Positions 32,985 to 42,131 of a stretch of DNA of 64,000 nucleotides are shown piece after piece. The translations under genes were made by a program, and so were the position numbers. Origin of the DNA: Rhizobium sp. BT03 (GTDB taxonomy: Bacteria > Pseudomonadota > Alphaproteobacteria > Rhizobiales > Rhizobiaceae); NCBI RefSeq assembly GCF_030053155.1, contig NZ_CP125640.1, positions 4,376,001 to 4,440,000 on the forward strand, written 5' to 3'. How positions within the stretch are numbered: position 1 is the stretch's first letter; each line of letters opens with the position of its first letter. The notes beneath the pieces were generated by a model. The model ran no database searches, was not told where the DNA came from, and saw only the letters and a program-made list of their open reading frames with translations.

Positions 32985-33365
32985 AACGCAGGGAGCAGCG
33001 TTGCGGCGCGTGCTTCGAGGCTTCGCCGTACGGGCTGCGCACCTCAGCATGAGGGAGGTCGGAGGGTGCCGCACCCACGACAGCGGGAACGGGAGGATCT
33101 TCTGTCGACGCTCAAAAGAGCCTCATCTTGAGGTGCGGAAGCCGAAGGCTGAAGCCTCGAAAGACGAGGCGGGTGCTCCATTCGCAGAGCAGGATGCGTT
33201 TTTAGCAAGGAGCACCGTTGCGGCGTGCTTCGAGGCTTCGCCCTCTCGGGCTGCGCACCTCAGCATGAGGGAGGTTGGCGGATGCCGCGCCTACGACAGC
33301 GGGAATGGGAGGATGCTGCGCCGACGCTTAAGAGAGCCTCATCCTGAGGGGATGAAGGATGCCGG
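32985..33365. repeat. family A repeat cluster with internal tandem duplication
   Basis: Three family A cores. A segment of about 120 bp (33009-33130) starting GCGTGCTTCGAGGCTTCGCC recurs at about 33220-33345 with a few changes, so the cluster grew by tandem duplication of a ~213-bp unit. It fills the gap between blh and the cobalamin riboswitch; no gene is visible. Confidence 0.8.
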
Positions 33366-33474
33366 CATTATACCGGCCAACAGCGCTCCGACGATCCGTC
33401 TCCATTTTTCGCCCACCCAAACCTAATCCTCCGCAATAGTTGTTGACGTCGCCCGGGCCGGCGACGTAACTGAG

Positions 33475-33704
33475 GGCGATGGTTCCCTGAAGATGACTCC
33501 AAGGGGATTAATAGGGAACACGGTGAGGACGACCCAGTAGGGACCGAGACCGTGGCTGCCCCCGCAACTGTAAGCGGATTGTCGATCATCTCAGCTGTGG
33601 CCAGCGACCGGCCATCTCTGAAGGGCTTATGGCCTCGCCACTGCGATATAGCGCGGGAAGGCGGATGAGACGACGGATATCCGCAAGCCAGGAGACCTGC
33701 CGTC
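33475..33704 (+). promoter_or_regulatory. cobalamin riboswitch
   Basis: About 230 bp with the conserved elements of the B12-sensing RNA in order: the 5' GGTTCCC...GGGAAC helix, CCCGCAACTGTAAGCGG, the GCCACTGCG...CGGGAAGGC region and the 3' B12-box core AAGCCAGGAGACCTGCC (33685-33701). It ends about 50 bp before a small leader ORF and 190 bp before the binding-protein gene. Coenzyme B12 should shut off the downstream importer. Confidence 0.93.
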
Positions 33705-33752
33705 AATCACGATCCAATCAACCGGGCGGGGATGCCCGGACAAGGAACAGAC

Positions 33753-33821
33753 ATGATTGACTTTCTGAACCTTCGCCGAATTCCGGCATGCATCCGTCTC
33801 GATTGGGCCTCCTGCGGTTAG
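33753..33821 (+). CDS. 22-codon ORF between riboswitch and btuF-like gene
   Basis: ATG at 33753 has CAAGGAAC 5 bases in front, which is a good ribosome site, and the frame runs 22 codons (MIDFLNLRRIP... to ...DWASCG) to a TAG. It lies in the riboswitch-controlled leader, 71 bp before the binding-protein start. It may be a leader peptide through which the riboswitch acts on translation, or chance. Confidence 0.4.
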   Translation: MIDFLNLRRIPACIRLDWASCG

Positions 33822-33892
33822 CGCACGTCTCAGCGTGCCCTCGGCCGCCTGTGCGGCATAACCGTGCTTTTTCCCTTCAATCGAGGTTTTTC

Positions 33893-34909
33893 ATGCGCCA
33901 GATTTTCGCCACCATGACATGTGCCTTCGGGCTGATCGGCTTTGCGGCACCGAGCCTTGCCGCCACCCAATATCCTTTGACCATCACCAATTGCCGTGAG
34001 CAGGTGACGTTCCAGAAGGCGCCGTCGAAGATCGTTTCGATCGGCCAGGGCATGACCGAAATTCTCTTCTCGCTCGGCGTTGCCGACAAAATCACAGGCA
34101 CGGCCGTTTGGGTGGGTCCCGTGCTGCCGCAATATGCCGAGGCCAACAGCAAGATAAAGCGTCTCGCCGACAACGATCCGAGCTTCGAATCCGTCGTCGG
34201 GCAAGAGCCCGACCTTGTGGCGGCCGAGTTCGAATGGCATGTCGGCGCGCAGGGCTCCGTCGGCAAGCGGGAGCAGTTCGAGGATCTCGGCATCAACACC
34301 TATCTTTCGCCGGCCGATTGTTTCGCCAAGGTCAATACCGATGGCGGCGACGGCGTGCGCAAGGAGCTGTTCACGATGGAGCTGATCTATCGTGAAATCG
34401 CCGAACTCTCTGAAATTTTCGACGTGAAGGAGCGCGGCGATACGCTGATCGCTGAATTGAAGAAGCGCGAGGCCGATGCGGTGGCTTCGATATCGGGCGC
34501 AGCGGGCAAGAACCTGCCCGTCGTCTTCTGGTTCTCCAGCAAGGAGGTCAATGGCGACGCCTTCATTGCCGGCAAGAACGGCGCGCCGGCTTATATCCTG
34601 AAGGCGATCGGCGCCAGGAATGTCGTTACCACCGAGGAGGAATGGCCGCTGGTCGGCTGGGAAACCATTTCCGAGGCGAACCCCGCCGTCATCGTTCTCG
34701 CCACCATGGACCGGCGCCGCTACGCCGCCGACGATCCCGAGGTGAAGATCGATTTCCTTAGGAAGGATCCCGTCACCAAGGAGCTGGACGCGGTGAAGAA
34801 CGGGCGTTTCGTGATGATGGACGCGCAATCGATGAACCCGACGATCCGCACCATCGACGGCATCGAGACGCTGGCGAAGGGCATCAAGTCCTTCGGCCTG
34901 ACCCAGTGA
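33893..34909 (+). CDS. btuF: cobalamin-type ABC transporter binding protein (BtuF-like)
   Basis: 338 residues from the ATG at 33893. A signal peptide (to about 24, PSLAA) precedes a periplasmic binding domain of cluster A-II, with KIVSIGQGMTEILFSLG near the start, LAAEFEWHVGAQG-type loop and NPAVIVLATMDR near the end. The family handles cobalamin, haem and ferric siderophores; the B12 riboswitch directly upstream makes cobalamin or a corrinoid the most likely ligand. It overlaps the permease gene by 4 bp (GTGA). Confidence 0.85.
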   Translation: MRQIFATMTCAFGLIGFAAPSLAATQYPLTITNCREQVTFQKAPSKIVSIGQGMTEILFSLGVADKITGTAVWVGPVLPQYAEANSKIKRLADNDPSFESVVGQEPDLVAAEFEWHVGAQGSVGKREQFEDLGINTYLSPADCFAKVNTDGGDGVRKELFTMELIYREIAELSEIFDVKERGDTLIAELKKREADAVASISGAAGKNLPVVFWFSSKEVNGDAFIAGKNGAPAYILKAIGARNVVTTEEEWPLVGWETISEANPAVIVLATMDRRRYAADDPEVKIDFLRKDPVTKELDAVKNGRFVMMDAQSMNPTIRTIDGIETLAKGIKSFGLTQ

Positions 34910-35946
34910 CGGCAGCATCGGCCAGAGAGCCGGGATGGTGGGCGCTTGCCGCGCTCACCATTGCCGCCTTCCTTCTTCTCGGGCTGATGATCAGCCTTGC
35001 CGTTTCGATCGGTGAGATCGCCATTCCGCTGGCGACCACGGCGGAGGCGGTGTCGAACCGGCTGTTCGGCACGGATTTCGAGCTCAGCCGCATCCATCAG
35101 GGCATCGTCTGGGATTATCGCCTCAGCCGGGCGCTGGTCGCGGCGAGCGCCGGCGCCTCGCTGTCGCTTTCCGGCGCCATCCTGCAGGCGCTGCTGCGCA
35201 ATCCGCTGGCCGAACCCTATGTGCTCGGCATTTCGGCCGGGGCTTCGACCGGGGCGGTCTCGGTGATGATCCTCGGCTTCGGCTATGGCGTTCTCGGGCT
35301 TTCGGGCGGTGCCTTTCTCGGCGCGGTCGTCGCTTTCCTGCTGGTCGGCTTCCTCGCCACGGGGGCGGGCGGAACGGGCGAGCGCATCATTCTCTGCGGC
35401 GTGGCCGGTTCGCAGCTCTTCAATGCGCTCACCTCCTATATCGTCACGACCTCGGCCAATGCCGAGCAGGCGCGGGGCGTGCTGTTCTGGCTGCTGGGTT
35501 CGCTCAGCGGCGTGCGCTGGCCGGATGTCTATCTCTCGGTGCCGATCGCGCTTGCCGGTTTCCTCGTCTGCATGGCCCATGTCCGGGCGCTCGACGCCTT
35601 CGCCTTCGGCACGGATGCGGCCGCCTCGCTGGGCATTGCTGTCCGCCGCGTCCAGATCCTGCTCTTTGCCCTGACGGCGGCGATGACGGCGAGCGTCGTC
35701 AGCATGGTGGGTTCGATCGGCTTCGTCGGTCTCGTCATCCCGCATGCCGCCCGCTTCCTCGTCGGGCCGGGGCATCGGCGGCTGCTGCCGGCAACGGCGC
35801 TCGGCGGCGCGATCTACATGGTCGGCGCCGATATCGTCTCGCGCATCATCATCCCGCAGCAGGTGCTGCCGATCGGCGTCGTCACCGCGCTCTTCGGCGC
35901 GCCGGCCTTCGCGGTCATCCTTTATCGTGTGCGGAGGAGCGCATGA
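34906..35946 (+). CDS. btuC: FecCD/BtuC-type ABC permease
   Basis: 346 residues from a GTG that overlaps the previous stop. About ten TM helices, with the family signature LSLSGAILQALLRNPLAEPYVLGISAG read in two parts around residues 85-110, and GFVGLVIPHAARFLVG-like coupling helix near 280. Inner membrane pore for a B12 or siderophore importer; it should form a dimer with two copies of the ATPase encoded next. Confidence 0.9.
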   Translation: MTAASAREPGWWALAALTIAAFLLLGLMISLAVSIGEIAIPLATTAEAVSNRLFGTDFELSRIHQGIVWDYRLSRALVAASAGASLSLSGAILQALLRNPLAEPYVLGISAGASTGAVSVMILGFGYGVLGLSGGAFLGAVVAFLLVGFLATGAGGTGERIILCGVAGSQLFNALTSYIVTTSANAEQARGVLFWLLGSLSGVRWPDVYLSVPIALAGFLVCMAHVRALDAFAFGTDAAASLGIAVRRVQILLFALTAAMTASVVSMVGSIGFVGLVIPHAARFLVGPGHRRLLPATALGGAIYMVGADIVSRIIIPQQVLPIGVVTALFGAPAFAVILYRVRRSA

Positions 35947-36707
35947 GCATTTCCATCGACGCGGTGAGTTTTGCCGCCGGCGACACGGTCATCGTCAACG
36001 GCGTCAGCCTGACGGTCGAAAAGGGCAAGGTGCTCGGCCTGCTCGGGCCGAACGGCTCCGGCAAATCGAGCCTGCTCAGGCTGATCTGCCGGCTGCGCAA
36101 GGTCCGCAGCGGTGTCATCCGGCTGGGCGAAGACGATATCGCTTCGCTGTCGCGCGCAGCCCTTGCGCGGCGCATCGCCTTCGTCGAGCAGCAGTCGACG
36201 ACCGAGACGCAGCTGACGGTGCGCGACGTGGTGCGGCTCGGCCGCACGCCCCATCGCGGGCTGCTCTCGCCCTGGGGCGCTGAGGACGATGCCGCGGTCG
36301 ACGAGGCCTTGTTGCGGGTCGCCATGGGGGAGCGGGCGGGCCAGCTCTGGCAGACGCTGTCGGGCGGTGAGCGCCAGCGTGTCCATATTGCGCGCTCGCT
36401 GGCGCAGGCGCCGGGTGAGCTGCTGCTCGACGAGCCGACCAATCATCTCGATATCCAGCACCAGCTCGACATCCTCCGGCTGATCTCCAAGCTCGGCATC
36501 ACCTGCATCGTGGCGCTGCACGACCTTAACCTGGCGGCAATGTTCTGCGACAGCCTGGCGGTGCTTCAGAAGGGCGAGGTCGTCGCCTCGGGCGCGCCGG
36601 AGGATGTGCTGACGGAGGATATGATCGGCCGGGTTTTCGGCGTTCGCGCCCATGTCCAGAAATCGGCCGTGCATGGACGGCATCATATCCAATACGTCCT
36701 GGATTGA
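35943..36707 (+). CDS. btuD: ABC ATPase of the cobalamin-type importer
   Basis: 254 residues, ATG overlapping the permease stop (ATGA). Walker A GPNGSGKSS (about 34-42), signature LSGGERQRVHIARSL, Walker B ELLLDEPTNHLD and the switch His (ALHDLN) are all intact. It is the FhuC/BtuD type with EPTNHLD. Third gene of the riboswitch-controlled operon. Confidence 0.92.
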   Translation: MSISIDAVSFAAGDTVIVNGVSLTVEKGKVLGLLGPNGSGKSSLLRLICRLRKVRSGVIRLGEDDIASLSRAALARRIAFVEQQSTTETQLTVRDVVRLGRTPHRGLLSPWGAEDDAAVDEALLRVAMGERAGQLWQTLSGGERQRVHIARSLAQAPGELLLDEPTNHLDIQHQLDILRLISKLGITCIVALHDLNLAAMFCDSLAVLQKGEVVASGAPEDVLTEDMIGRVFGVRAHVQKSAVHGRHHIQYVLD

Positions 36708-36819
36708 GGAACGGCCGGGACGTTCGATCTCAACACGGAGATGTGGCCTGACTGGCCTTTTTCCCGGGCTGGCGTATGATTTCCGAGGGCGCTTGCGCCC
36801 GGTCGAACGGAGTTTCGAG

Positions 36820-37383
36820 ATGCTCGAACGAAATCAGTTTCCCCTGCGCCCCGTCGTCCCCGGCTTCGCCGTCGCCTGGGTCGCCATCATTTCAGGCGCG
36901 AGCGTCGCTCTCAGCCTGATTTTTGCCTGCGTCACGCCCTTCGTGGCCTTGGCGGCGGTATCGGCGGTCATTCTTCCCCGGCAGATGGCGGTGACGGCGG
37001 TTCTGCTGGCCTGGCTCGCCAACCAGATGGTCGGATATCTCGTGCTCGGCTATCCCCAGACTTGGGACAGCTATGCCTGGGGTCTGGCGATCGGTATTGC
37101 CGCATTCTCCTCCCTGGCGGCAGCGCTCGGCGTGCTTCGCCTCGCGGCCGGCCTGACCGTCACCGCGGCCGGCGCCTTCCTGGCCGGCTTCGTTGCCTAT
37201 GAAGGCGTGATCTTTGCAGCAACGGCGGTTCTCCCGTCAGGCGAGGGCGCATTTTCGGCGTCGGTCGTGGCGAATGTCCTGTTGATCAATTCTCTGGCCG
37301 CGATCGGCCTGGTCTGCCTTCACGCCGGCGCGGCGGCCGGCCGTGCGCTCGTTGCAAGACAGCCGGGACCGGCGCTGCCTTAG
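36820..37383 (+). CDS. integral membrane protein of unknown function
   Basis: 187 residues from the ATG at 36820 (CGGAG upstream). Four to six hydrophobic helices (about 15-40, 45-65, 70-90, 100-125, 150-175) and short polar loops; no signature motif. It starts 112 bp after the ABC ATPase gene and may be expressed with the B12 operon; several riboswitch operons end in a small membrane protein of cobalt/corrinoid uptake, but I cannot show homology. Function unknown. Confidence 0.7.
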   Translation: MLERNQFPLRPVVPGFAVAWVAIISGASVALSLIFACVTPFVALAAVSAVILPRQMAVTAVLLAWLANQMVGYLVLGYPQTWDSYAWGLAIGIAAFSSLAAALGVLRLAAGLTVTAAGAFLAGFVAYEGVIFAATAVLPSGEGAFSASVVANVLLINSLAAIGLVCLHAGAAAGRALVARQPGPALP

Positions 37384-37429
37384 GCTGCGCAGTTCCGGAC
37401 GACCTGCGCGAGTACGAGACCCAAGCAAA

Positions 37430-37610
37430 GGCGTCGCTGAAGCCTCGAAGGCCCAAGAGAGCCTCATCCTGAGGCGCCCCGAAGGGGCCTCGAAGGGTGA
37501 GGCGGGTGCGCCGGTGCAAGGAGGAGCGCCGCAGCGTGTCCTTCGAGGTTTCGCCCTGCGGGCTACGCGCCTCAGGATGAGGGACGTTGGGGGGTGCCGC
37601 GCCCTGGCGC
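37430..37610. repeat. family A intergenic repeat, two to three copies
   Basis: Copies around 37438-37500 (CTCATCCTGAGGCGCCCC, then CCTCGAAGG) and 37525-37590 (TCCTTCGAGG, then CCTCAGGATGAGG). They fill most of the 386-bp gap before the MYG1-like gene. Confidence 0.75.
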
Positions 37611-37769
37611 CGAGGGTTTGCTGCTATTCCAGTGCCGCCCATCCCTGCCGTTGCCAATACGCCAAAGTCCAAGAGCCTCGTCCCATGGAGGCTTGTCGTC
37701 ATATCTGCCAACGGCTATCTGGTGCTGACCCAGGCGGACCCTCCGCGAACGACAAGGCGCATAACTCCC

Positions 37770-38693
37770 ATGATCCCCGACTTCCTCGTCACCCATTCCG
37801 GTGGCTTCCATGCCGACGAATTGCTGTCGAGCGTTATCCTGACCCGGCTTTTCCCGCAGGCGCGCATCGTCCGCAGCCGGGCGCCTGAATGGATCACGCC
37901 GGGCCAAGACCGGATCATCTACGATGTCGGCGGCGCCTATGACCCTGCTCGCGGCATATTCGATCACCACCAGCGCGGCGCGCCGATGCGCGACGATGGC
38001 CAGCCCTACAGCTCGTTCGGCTTGATCTGGAAGCATTACGGCCGCGATTATCTCGCGGCCTCCGGCCTTCCTGAAATCCATGTCGAGGCTGTGCATGGCT
38101 CTTTCGATGCCGGCTTCGTGCTGCCGATCGATCTGACCGACAACGGCACGCTCAGCCCCTCCGGGCCGTTGGCGGGCTTGACGCTGCCGGTGCTGCTGGA
38201 GACCCTGAAACCGGTTTTCGACGAAACGGAACCCGGGGCCGACGATCGCGCCTTCCACGCAGCACTTGCCGTTGCCCGCAGTTTCGTCGAGGCGAGGATC
38301 GCCCAGAGTGTCGCAAAATTGCGGGCCGAGGCGATGGTGCACCGGGCAATCGAGGCTGCGGGGCAGGGGCGTGTTCTGGAGTTGCCGCGGGGAATGCCCT
38401 TCCGTCCCGCCATCGTCAAGGCGGGCGCCGATCACCTGCTGTTCGTCGTCCACCCGCGCGAAAAGGATTGGTGCGTGACCGGCATCCGCCGCGCCGAGGA
38501 AGGCTTCGAGCTCAGGGCCGATCTGCCGGCAGCCTGGGCCGGTCTTGCCAATGGAGAGCTGGAGACAGTTTGCGGCATAGAGGGCGCAAGCTTCTGCCAC
38601 AACGGCCGTTTCATCGCCGCCGCCAGGACCCGCGAGGCTGCACTTGCCATGGCGGAGTTGGCGGTTAAGGAGGCGCTTTCGACCGGCGTGTAG
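37770..38693 (+). CDS. MYG1-family metal-dependent phosphoesterase-like protein
   Basis: 307 residues from the ATG at 37770. The N-terminal LVTHSGGFHADELLSSVIL and the IYDVGGAYDP...FDHHQRG stretches are the metal-binding motifs of the MYG1/UPF0160 family, a branch of the DHH phosphoesterases. Eukaryotic MYG1 is an RNA exonuclease; bacterial function is not established. The C-terminal domain ends with FCHNGRFIAAARTREAALAMAE, typical for the family. Cytoplasmic, monocistronic. Confidence 0.86.
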   Translation: MIPDFLVTHSGGFHADELLSSVILTRLFPQARIVRSRAPEWITPGQDRIIYDVGGAYDPARGIFDHHQRGAPMRDDGQPYSSFGLIWKHYGRDYLAASGLPEIHVEAVHGSFDAGFVLPIDLTDNGTLSPSGPLAGLTLPVLLETLKPVFDETEPGADDRAFHAALAVARSFVEARIAQSVAKLRAEAMVHRAIEAAGQGRVLELPRGMPFRPAIVKAGADHLLFVVHPREKDWCVTGIRRAEEGFELRADLPAAWAGLANGELETVCGIEGASFCHNGRFIAAARTREAALAMAELAVKEALSTGV

Positions 38694-38871
38694 TGGCGCT
38701 ATCCGCGTCGGGTCCGCCCGATATCAAATGCGTTCAGTTGAGCCCAACCGTGGAAGCGATTGACTTGCATCCGCGAAGGACTAAGCTTTGGGCCACAACA
38801 ACCACCACCCACACGCGAGAGATAGTGGACGGTGTGAGTGGCTGGCGACCTTGAGGAGGATGAGGTTTGCC

Positions 38872-39261
38872 ATGGATTATCGTGTCGTTCTGCTGATTGC
38901 TGCAGTTGTGACTGCCCTTTTCCCCACGAACGCCGGTGCGCAGGAGGGCGACGCGACGGCTGGCGCCACCGTTTTCAAGAAATGCGCGACCTGTCATGTC
39001 GTCGAGTCCGATACCAATAAGGTCGGTCCGTCGCTGAACAAGCTGTTCGGCAGAAAAGCCGGAACGCATCCCGATTTCGCCTATTCGGCCGGAATGAAGG
39101 CGGCCGGCGAAGGCGGTCTCGTCTGGGACGAGACGGTGCTGCGCGACTATCTCCATAATCCGAAAGCGAAGGTGAAGGGCACGAAGATGGCCTTCGTCGG
39201 CGTGAAGGACGATAAGGAGATCACCGATCTCATCGCCTATCTCAAACAATATTCCCAATGA
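38872..39261 (+). CDS. class I c-type cytochrome
   Basis: 129 residues from the ATG at 38872. A signal peptide (to about residue 23, TNAGAQ) leads to a periplasmic monohaem domain with CATCH (haem attachment, about 38-42) and the distal Met in GTKMAF (about 104). It is of the mitochondrial/cyc-M type. It lies 200 bp upstream of the coxMNOP-like operon on the same strand and is a plausible electron donor to that oxidase, whose subunit II lacks its own haem. Its last codons are part of a tandem repeat. Confidence 0.92.
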   Translation: MDYRVVLLIAAVVTALFPTNAGAQEGDATAGATVFKKCATCHVVESDTNKVGPSLNKLFGRKAGTHPDFAYSAGMKAAGEGGLVWDETVLRDYLHNPKAKVKGTKMAFVGVKDDKEITDLIAYLKQYSQ

Positions 39262-39338
39262 CTGGCAATATTCGCAGTGACGGGCAGTATTCGCAGTGGC
39301 GGATATTCCCAGTAATGGCAATACTCCGAATGACGGGG
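39248..39338. repeat. five degenerate 17-19-bp tandem repeats
   Basis: Units start at 39248, 39267, 39286, 39303 and 39320, each close to AATATTCGCAGTGACGGGC. The first overlaps the last codons and stop of the cytochrome c gene; the rest run into the promoter region of the oxidase operon. Confidence 0.8.
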
Positions 39339-39461
39339 TCGCGGCCGGCGGCGCATGCCTAAATCGCCGTAATTGCCGATATTTTCTATCTGTGCGATAA
39401 TAAACACGGACTTTTTGCGGAATGCGGTTTCACGGGTCAACCTGCTCGAGGAGGAGCGGAA

Positions 39462-40280
39462 ATGGCTGTCGTGCTGATCCTCGTCCTGATTGTCGTCGGC
39501 TCCGTGCTGTTCCATGTGCTGAGCCCTTGGTGGTGGACGCCGATCGCGTCCAACTGGACCTATATCGACACTACCCTCGTCATCACCTTCTGGATCACCG
39601 GCATCGTCTTCGTGGCGGTCGTTTCGTTCATGGCTTACTGCGTCTACCGCTTCCGGCACAGACCCGGAAACCGGGCGCATTACGAGCCCGAAAACCGCCG
39701 GCTGGAATTGCTGCTCGGAGGGGGAACGGCGCTCGGCGTTGCGGCGATGCTGGCGCCCGGCCTGATCGTGTGGAACCAGTTCATCACGGTCCCTGCCGAT
39801 GCCGCATCGGTCGAGGTCGTCAGCCAGCAGTGGCTGTGGAGCTTCCGCCTGCCGGGCGCCGACGGAAAGCTCGGCCGTGCCGAGACGCGCGACGTCAGCC
39901 CCGAGAACCCGCTCGGCCTCGACAAGAACGACGCAAGCGGCCTTGACGACGTCATCATCGAGGGTGGCGAGCTGCATCTGCCGGTGGGCAAGCCGGTGCA
40001 TATATTGCTGCGCTCCGTCGATGTGCTCCACGATTTCTACGTGCCGGAATTCCGCGCCAAGATGGACATGATCCCCGGCATGATCACCTATTTCTGGTTC
40101 ACGCCGACGCGGACAGGGACCTTCGAGATCCTGTGCGCCGAACTCTGCGGCGTCGGCCATCCGCAAATGCGCGGCACCGTCGTCGTCGATAACGACGCGG
40201 ACTACCAGACCTGGCTCGGGCAGCAGCAGACATTCACCCAGCTGACGGCGTCATCGGGAGAGCTGCCGCCGGCAAACTGA
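39462..40280 (+). CDS. coxM: cytochrome c oxidase subunit II (CoxM-like)
   Basis: 272 residues, GAGGAGG region upstream of ATG. Two TM helices (about 1-20 uncleaved, 40-60 and a third segment near 85-105) anchor a periplasmic cupredoxin domain with the CuA ligands CAELCGVGHPQM (about 227-238) and a His in DVLHDFYVPEF. Motif VSQQWLWSF is the aromatic electron-entry region. No haem c domain is fused. Gene order II-I-III-III matches Bradyrhizobium coxMNOP, an alternative haem-copper oxidase. Confidence 0.88.
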   Translation: MAVVLILVLIVVGSVLFHVLSPWWWTPIASNWTYIDTTLVITFWITGIVFVAVVSFMAYCVYRFRHRPGNRAHYEPENRRLELLLGGGTALGVAAMLAPGLIVWNQFITVPADAASVEVVSQQWLWSFRLPGADGKLGRAETRDVSPENPLGLDKNDASGLDDVIIEGGELHLPVGKPVHILLRSVDVLHDFYVPEFRAKMDMIPGMITYFWFTPTRTGTFEILCAELCGVGHPQMRGTVVVDNDADYQTWLGQQQTFTQLTASSGELPPAN

Positions 40281-40361
40281 CGCAGCGAAGCGGTCGCAGG
40301 CCGGTTCAGGGAACCGAGGGAAGACGGCCGGAGGCCGCATCGGGGAAAGGGAAGAGAGATC

Positions 40362-42131
40362 ATGGTCGAGATTCCATCCGGCAACATCCCCTCCGCCGAA
40401 GTCGAGGATGTCGAGCTTTATCATCCGCACAGCTGGTGGACGAAATATGTGTTCAGCCAGGACGCCAAGATCATTGCCGTGCAATATTCGGTGACGGCGA
40501 TCGCGATCGGCCTGGTGGCGCTGGTGCTTTCCTGGCTGATGCGGATTCAGCTCGCCTTTCCGGGCTATTTCGCCTTCATCGATGCCGATCACTATTACCA
40601 GTTCATCACCATGCACGGCATGATCATGGTGATCTATCTGCTGACCGCGCTCTTCCTCGGCGGCTTCGGCAATTACCTCATCCCGCTGATGGTCGGCGCC
40701 CGCGACATGGTATTTCCCTACGCCAACATGCTGAGCTACTGGATCTACCTGCTTGCGGTGCTGATCCTCGCCGCCGGCTTTTTCGCCCCGGGCGGACCGA
40801 CGGGGGCCGGCTGGACGCTTTATCCACCGCAATCGGTTCTCTCCGGCACCCCAGGCGGCAAGGACTGGGGCATCCTGCTGATGCTTTCGTCGCTGATCGT
40901 CTTCATCATCGGCTTCACCATGGGCGGCCTGAACTATGTGGTGACGGTGCTGCAGGGGCGGGCGCGGGGGATGACGCTGATGCGGATGCCGCTTACCGTC
41001 TGGGGCATCTTCACCGCGACCGTGATGGCGCTCTTGGCCTTTCCGGCCCTCTTCGTCGCCTGCGTGATGATGATGTTCGACCGCCTGCTCGGCACCAGTT
41101 TCTTCATGCCCGCCATCGTCGAAATGGGCGAGCAGCTGAAACATGGCGGCGGCAGCCCGATCCTGTTCCAGCACCTGTTCTGGTTCTTCGGGCATCCCGA
41201 GGTTTATATCGTCGCGCTGCCGGCCTTCGGCATCGTCTCGGATCTAATCAGCACGCATGCGCGCAAGAACATCTTCGGCTACCGCATGATGGTCTGGGCG
41301 ATCGTCATCATCGGCGGCTTGAGCTTCGTCGTCTGGGCGCACCATATGTATGTCAGCGGCATGCACCCGTCTTTCGGCTTCTTCTTTGCCACCACGACGC
41401 TGATCATCGCCATTCCGACGGCGATCAAGGTCTACAACTGGGTGCTGACACTCTGGCGCGGCGACATCCATCTGACGTTGCCGATGCTGTTTGCGCTCGC
41501 CTTCATCGTCACCTTCGTCAATGGCGGGCTGACCGGCCTGTTCCTCGGCAATGTCGTCGTCGACGTGCCGCTGTCGGATACGATGTTCGTCGTCGCGCAT
41601 TTCCACATGGTCATGGGGGTTGCGCCGATCCTCGTGATCTTCGGGGCGATCTATCACTGGTATCCGAAGGTCACCGGGCGCATGCTGAACGACATGCTCG
41701 GCCATATCCACTTCTGGATCACCTTTCTCGGCACCTATGCGATCTTCTTTCCGATGCATTATCTCGGCCTGCTCGGCGTGCCGCGCCGCTACTTCGAGAT
41801 GGGCGAGACGGCCTTCGTTCCGCCTTCGGCCCATACGCTGAATATCTTCATCACGGTGATGGCGCTGATCGTCGGGGCCGGGCAGATGGTCTTCCTGTTC
41901 AATCTGGTCTGGAGCCTTTTCCGGGGCAGGGAGGCAGGCGGCAATCCGTGGCGGGCGACGACGCTCGAATGGCAGACGCCGCAGACGCCGCCTGCGCATG
42001 GCAACTGGGGCAAGGATCTGCCTGTGGTCTACCGTTGGGCCTATGATTACAGTGTGCCGGGGGCGGCAGAGGATTTCATCCCGCAGAATGTGCCGGCAGA
42101 CGGCGGCGTCACCCGGGAGATTCCGGCATGA
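40362..42131 (+). CDS. coxN: cytochrome c oxidase subunit I (CoxN-like)
   Basis: 589 residues, twelve or more TM helices. The haem a ligand (TMHGMIMVIY, about 83), CuB ligands (HPEVYIVALPAFG, and HH in WAHHMYVSG) and the haem ligands in VAHFHMVMG are all present; the Tyr of HPEVY is the cross-linked one. It is the A-type catalytic core that reduces O2 to water and pumps protons. A GGGAAGAGAG stretch lies before ATG, and the stop overlaps the next gene by 4 bp. Confidence 0.95.
   Translation: MVEIPSGNIPSAEVEDVELYHPHSWWTKYVFSQDAKIIAVQYSVTAIAIGLVALVLSWLMRIQLAFPGYFAFIDADHYYQFITMHGMIMVIYLLTALFLGGFGNYLIPLMVGARDMVFPYANMLSYWIYLLAVLILAAGFFAPGGPTGAGWTLYPPQSVLSGTPGGKDWGILLMLSSLIVFIIGFTMGGLNYVVTVLQGRARGMTLMRMPLTVWGIFTATVMALLAFPALFVACVMMMFDRLLGTSFFMPAIVEMGEQLKHGGGSPILFQHLFWFFGHPEVYIVALPAFGIVSDLISTHARKNIFGYRMMVWAIVIIGGLSFVVWAHHMYVSGMHPSFGFFFATTTLIIAIPTAIKVYNWVLTLWRGDIHLTLPMLFALAFIVTFVNGGLTGLFLGNVVVDVPLSDTMFVVAHFHMVMGVAPILVIFGAIYHWYPKVTGRMLNDMLGHIHFWITFLGTYAIFFPMHYLGLLGVPRRYFEMGETAFVPPSAHTLNIFITVMALIVGAGQMVFLFNLVWSLFRGREAGGNPWRATTLEWQTPQTPPAHGNWGKDLPVVYRWAYDYSVPGAAEDFIPQNVPADGGVTREIPA

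Noticed and set aside
37584..37769. Longer N-terminus for the MYG1-like protein
   Set aside because: The upstream part derives from repeat DNA; MIPDFLVTHSGG is the normal family start.
39248..39338. Short tandem units as a CRISPR array
   Set aside because: Units follow each other directly with no spacers.
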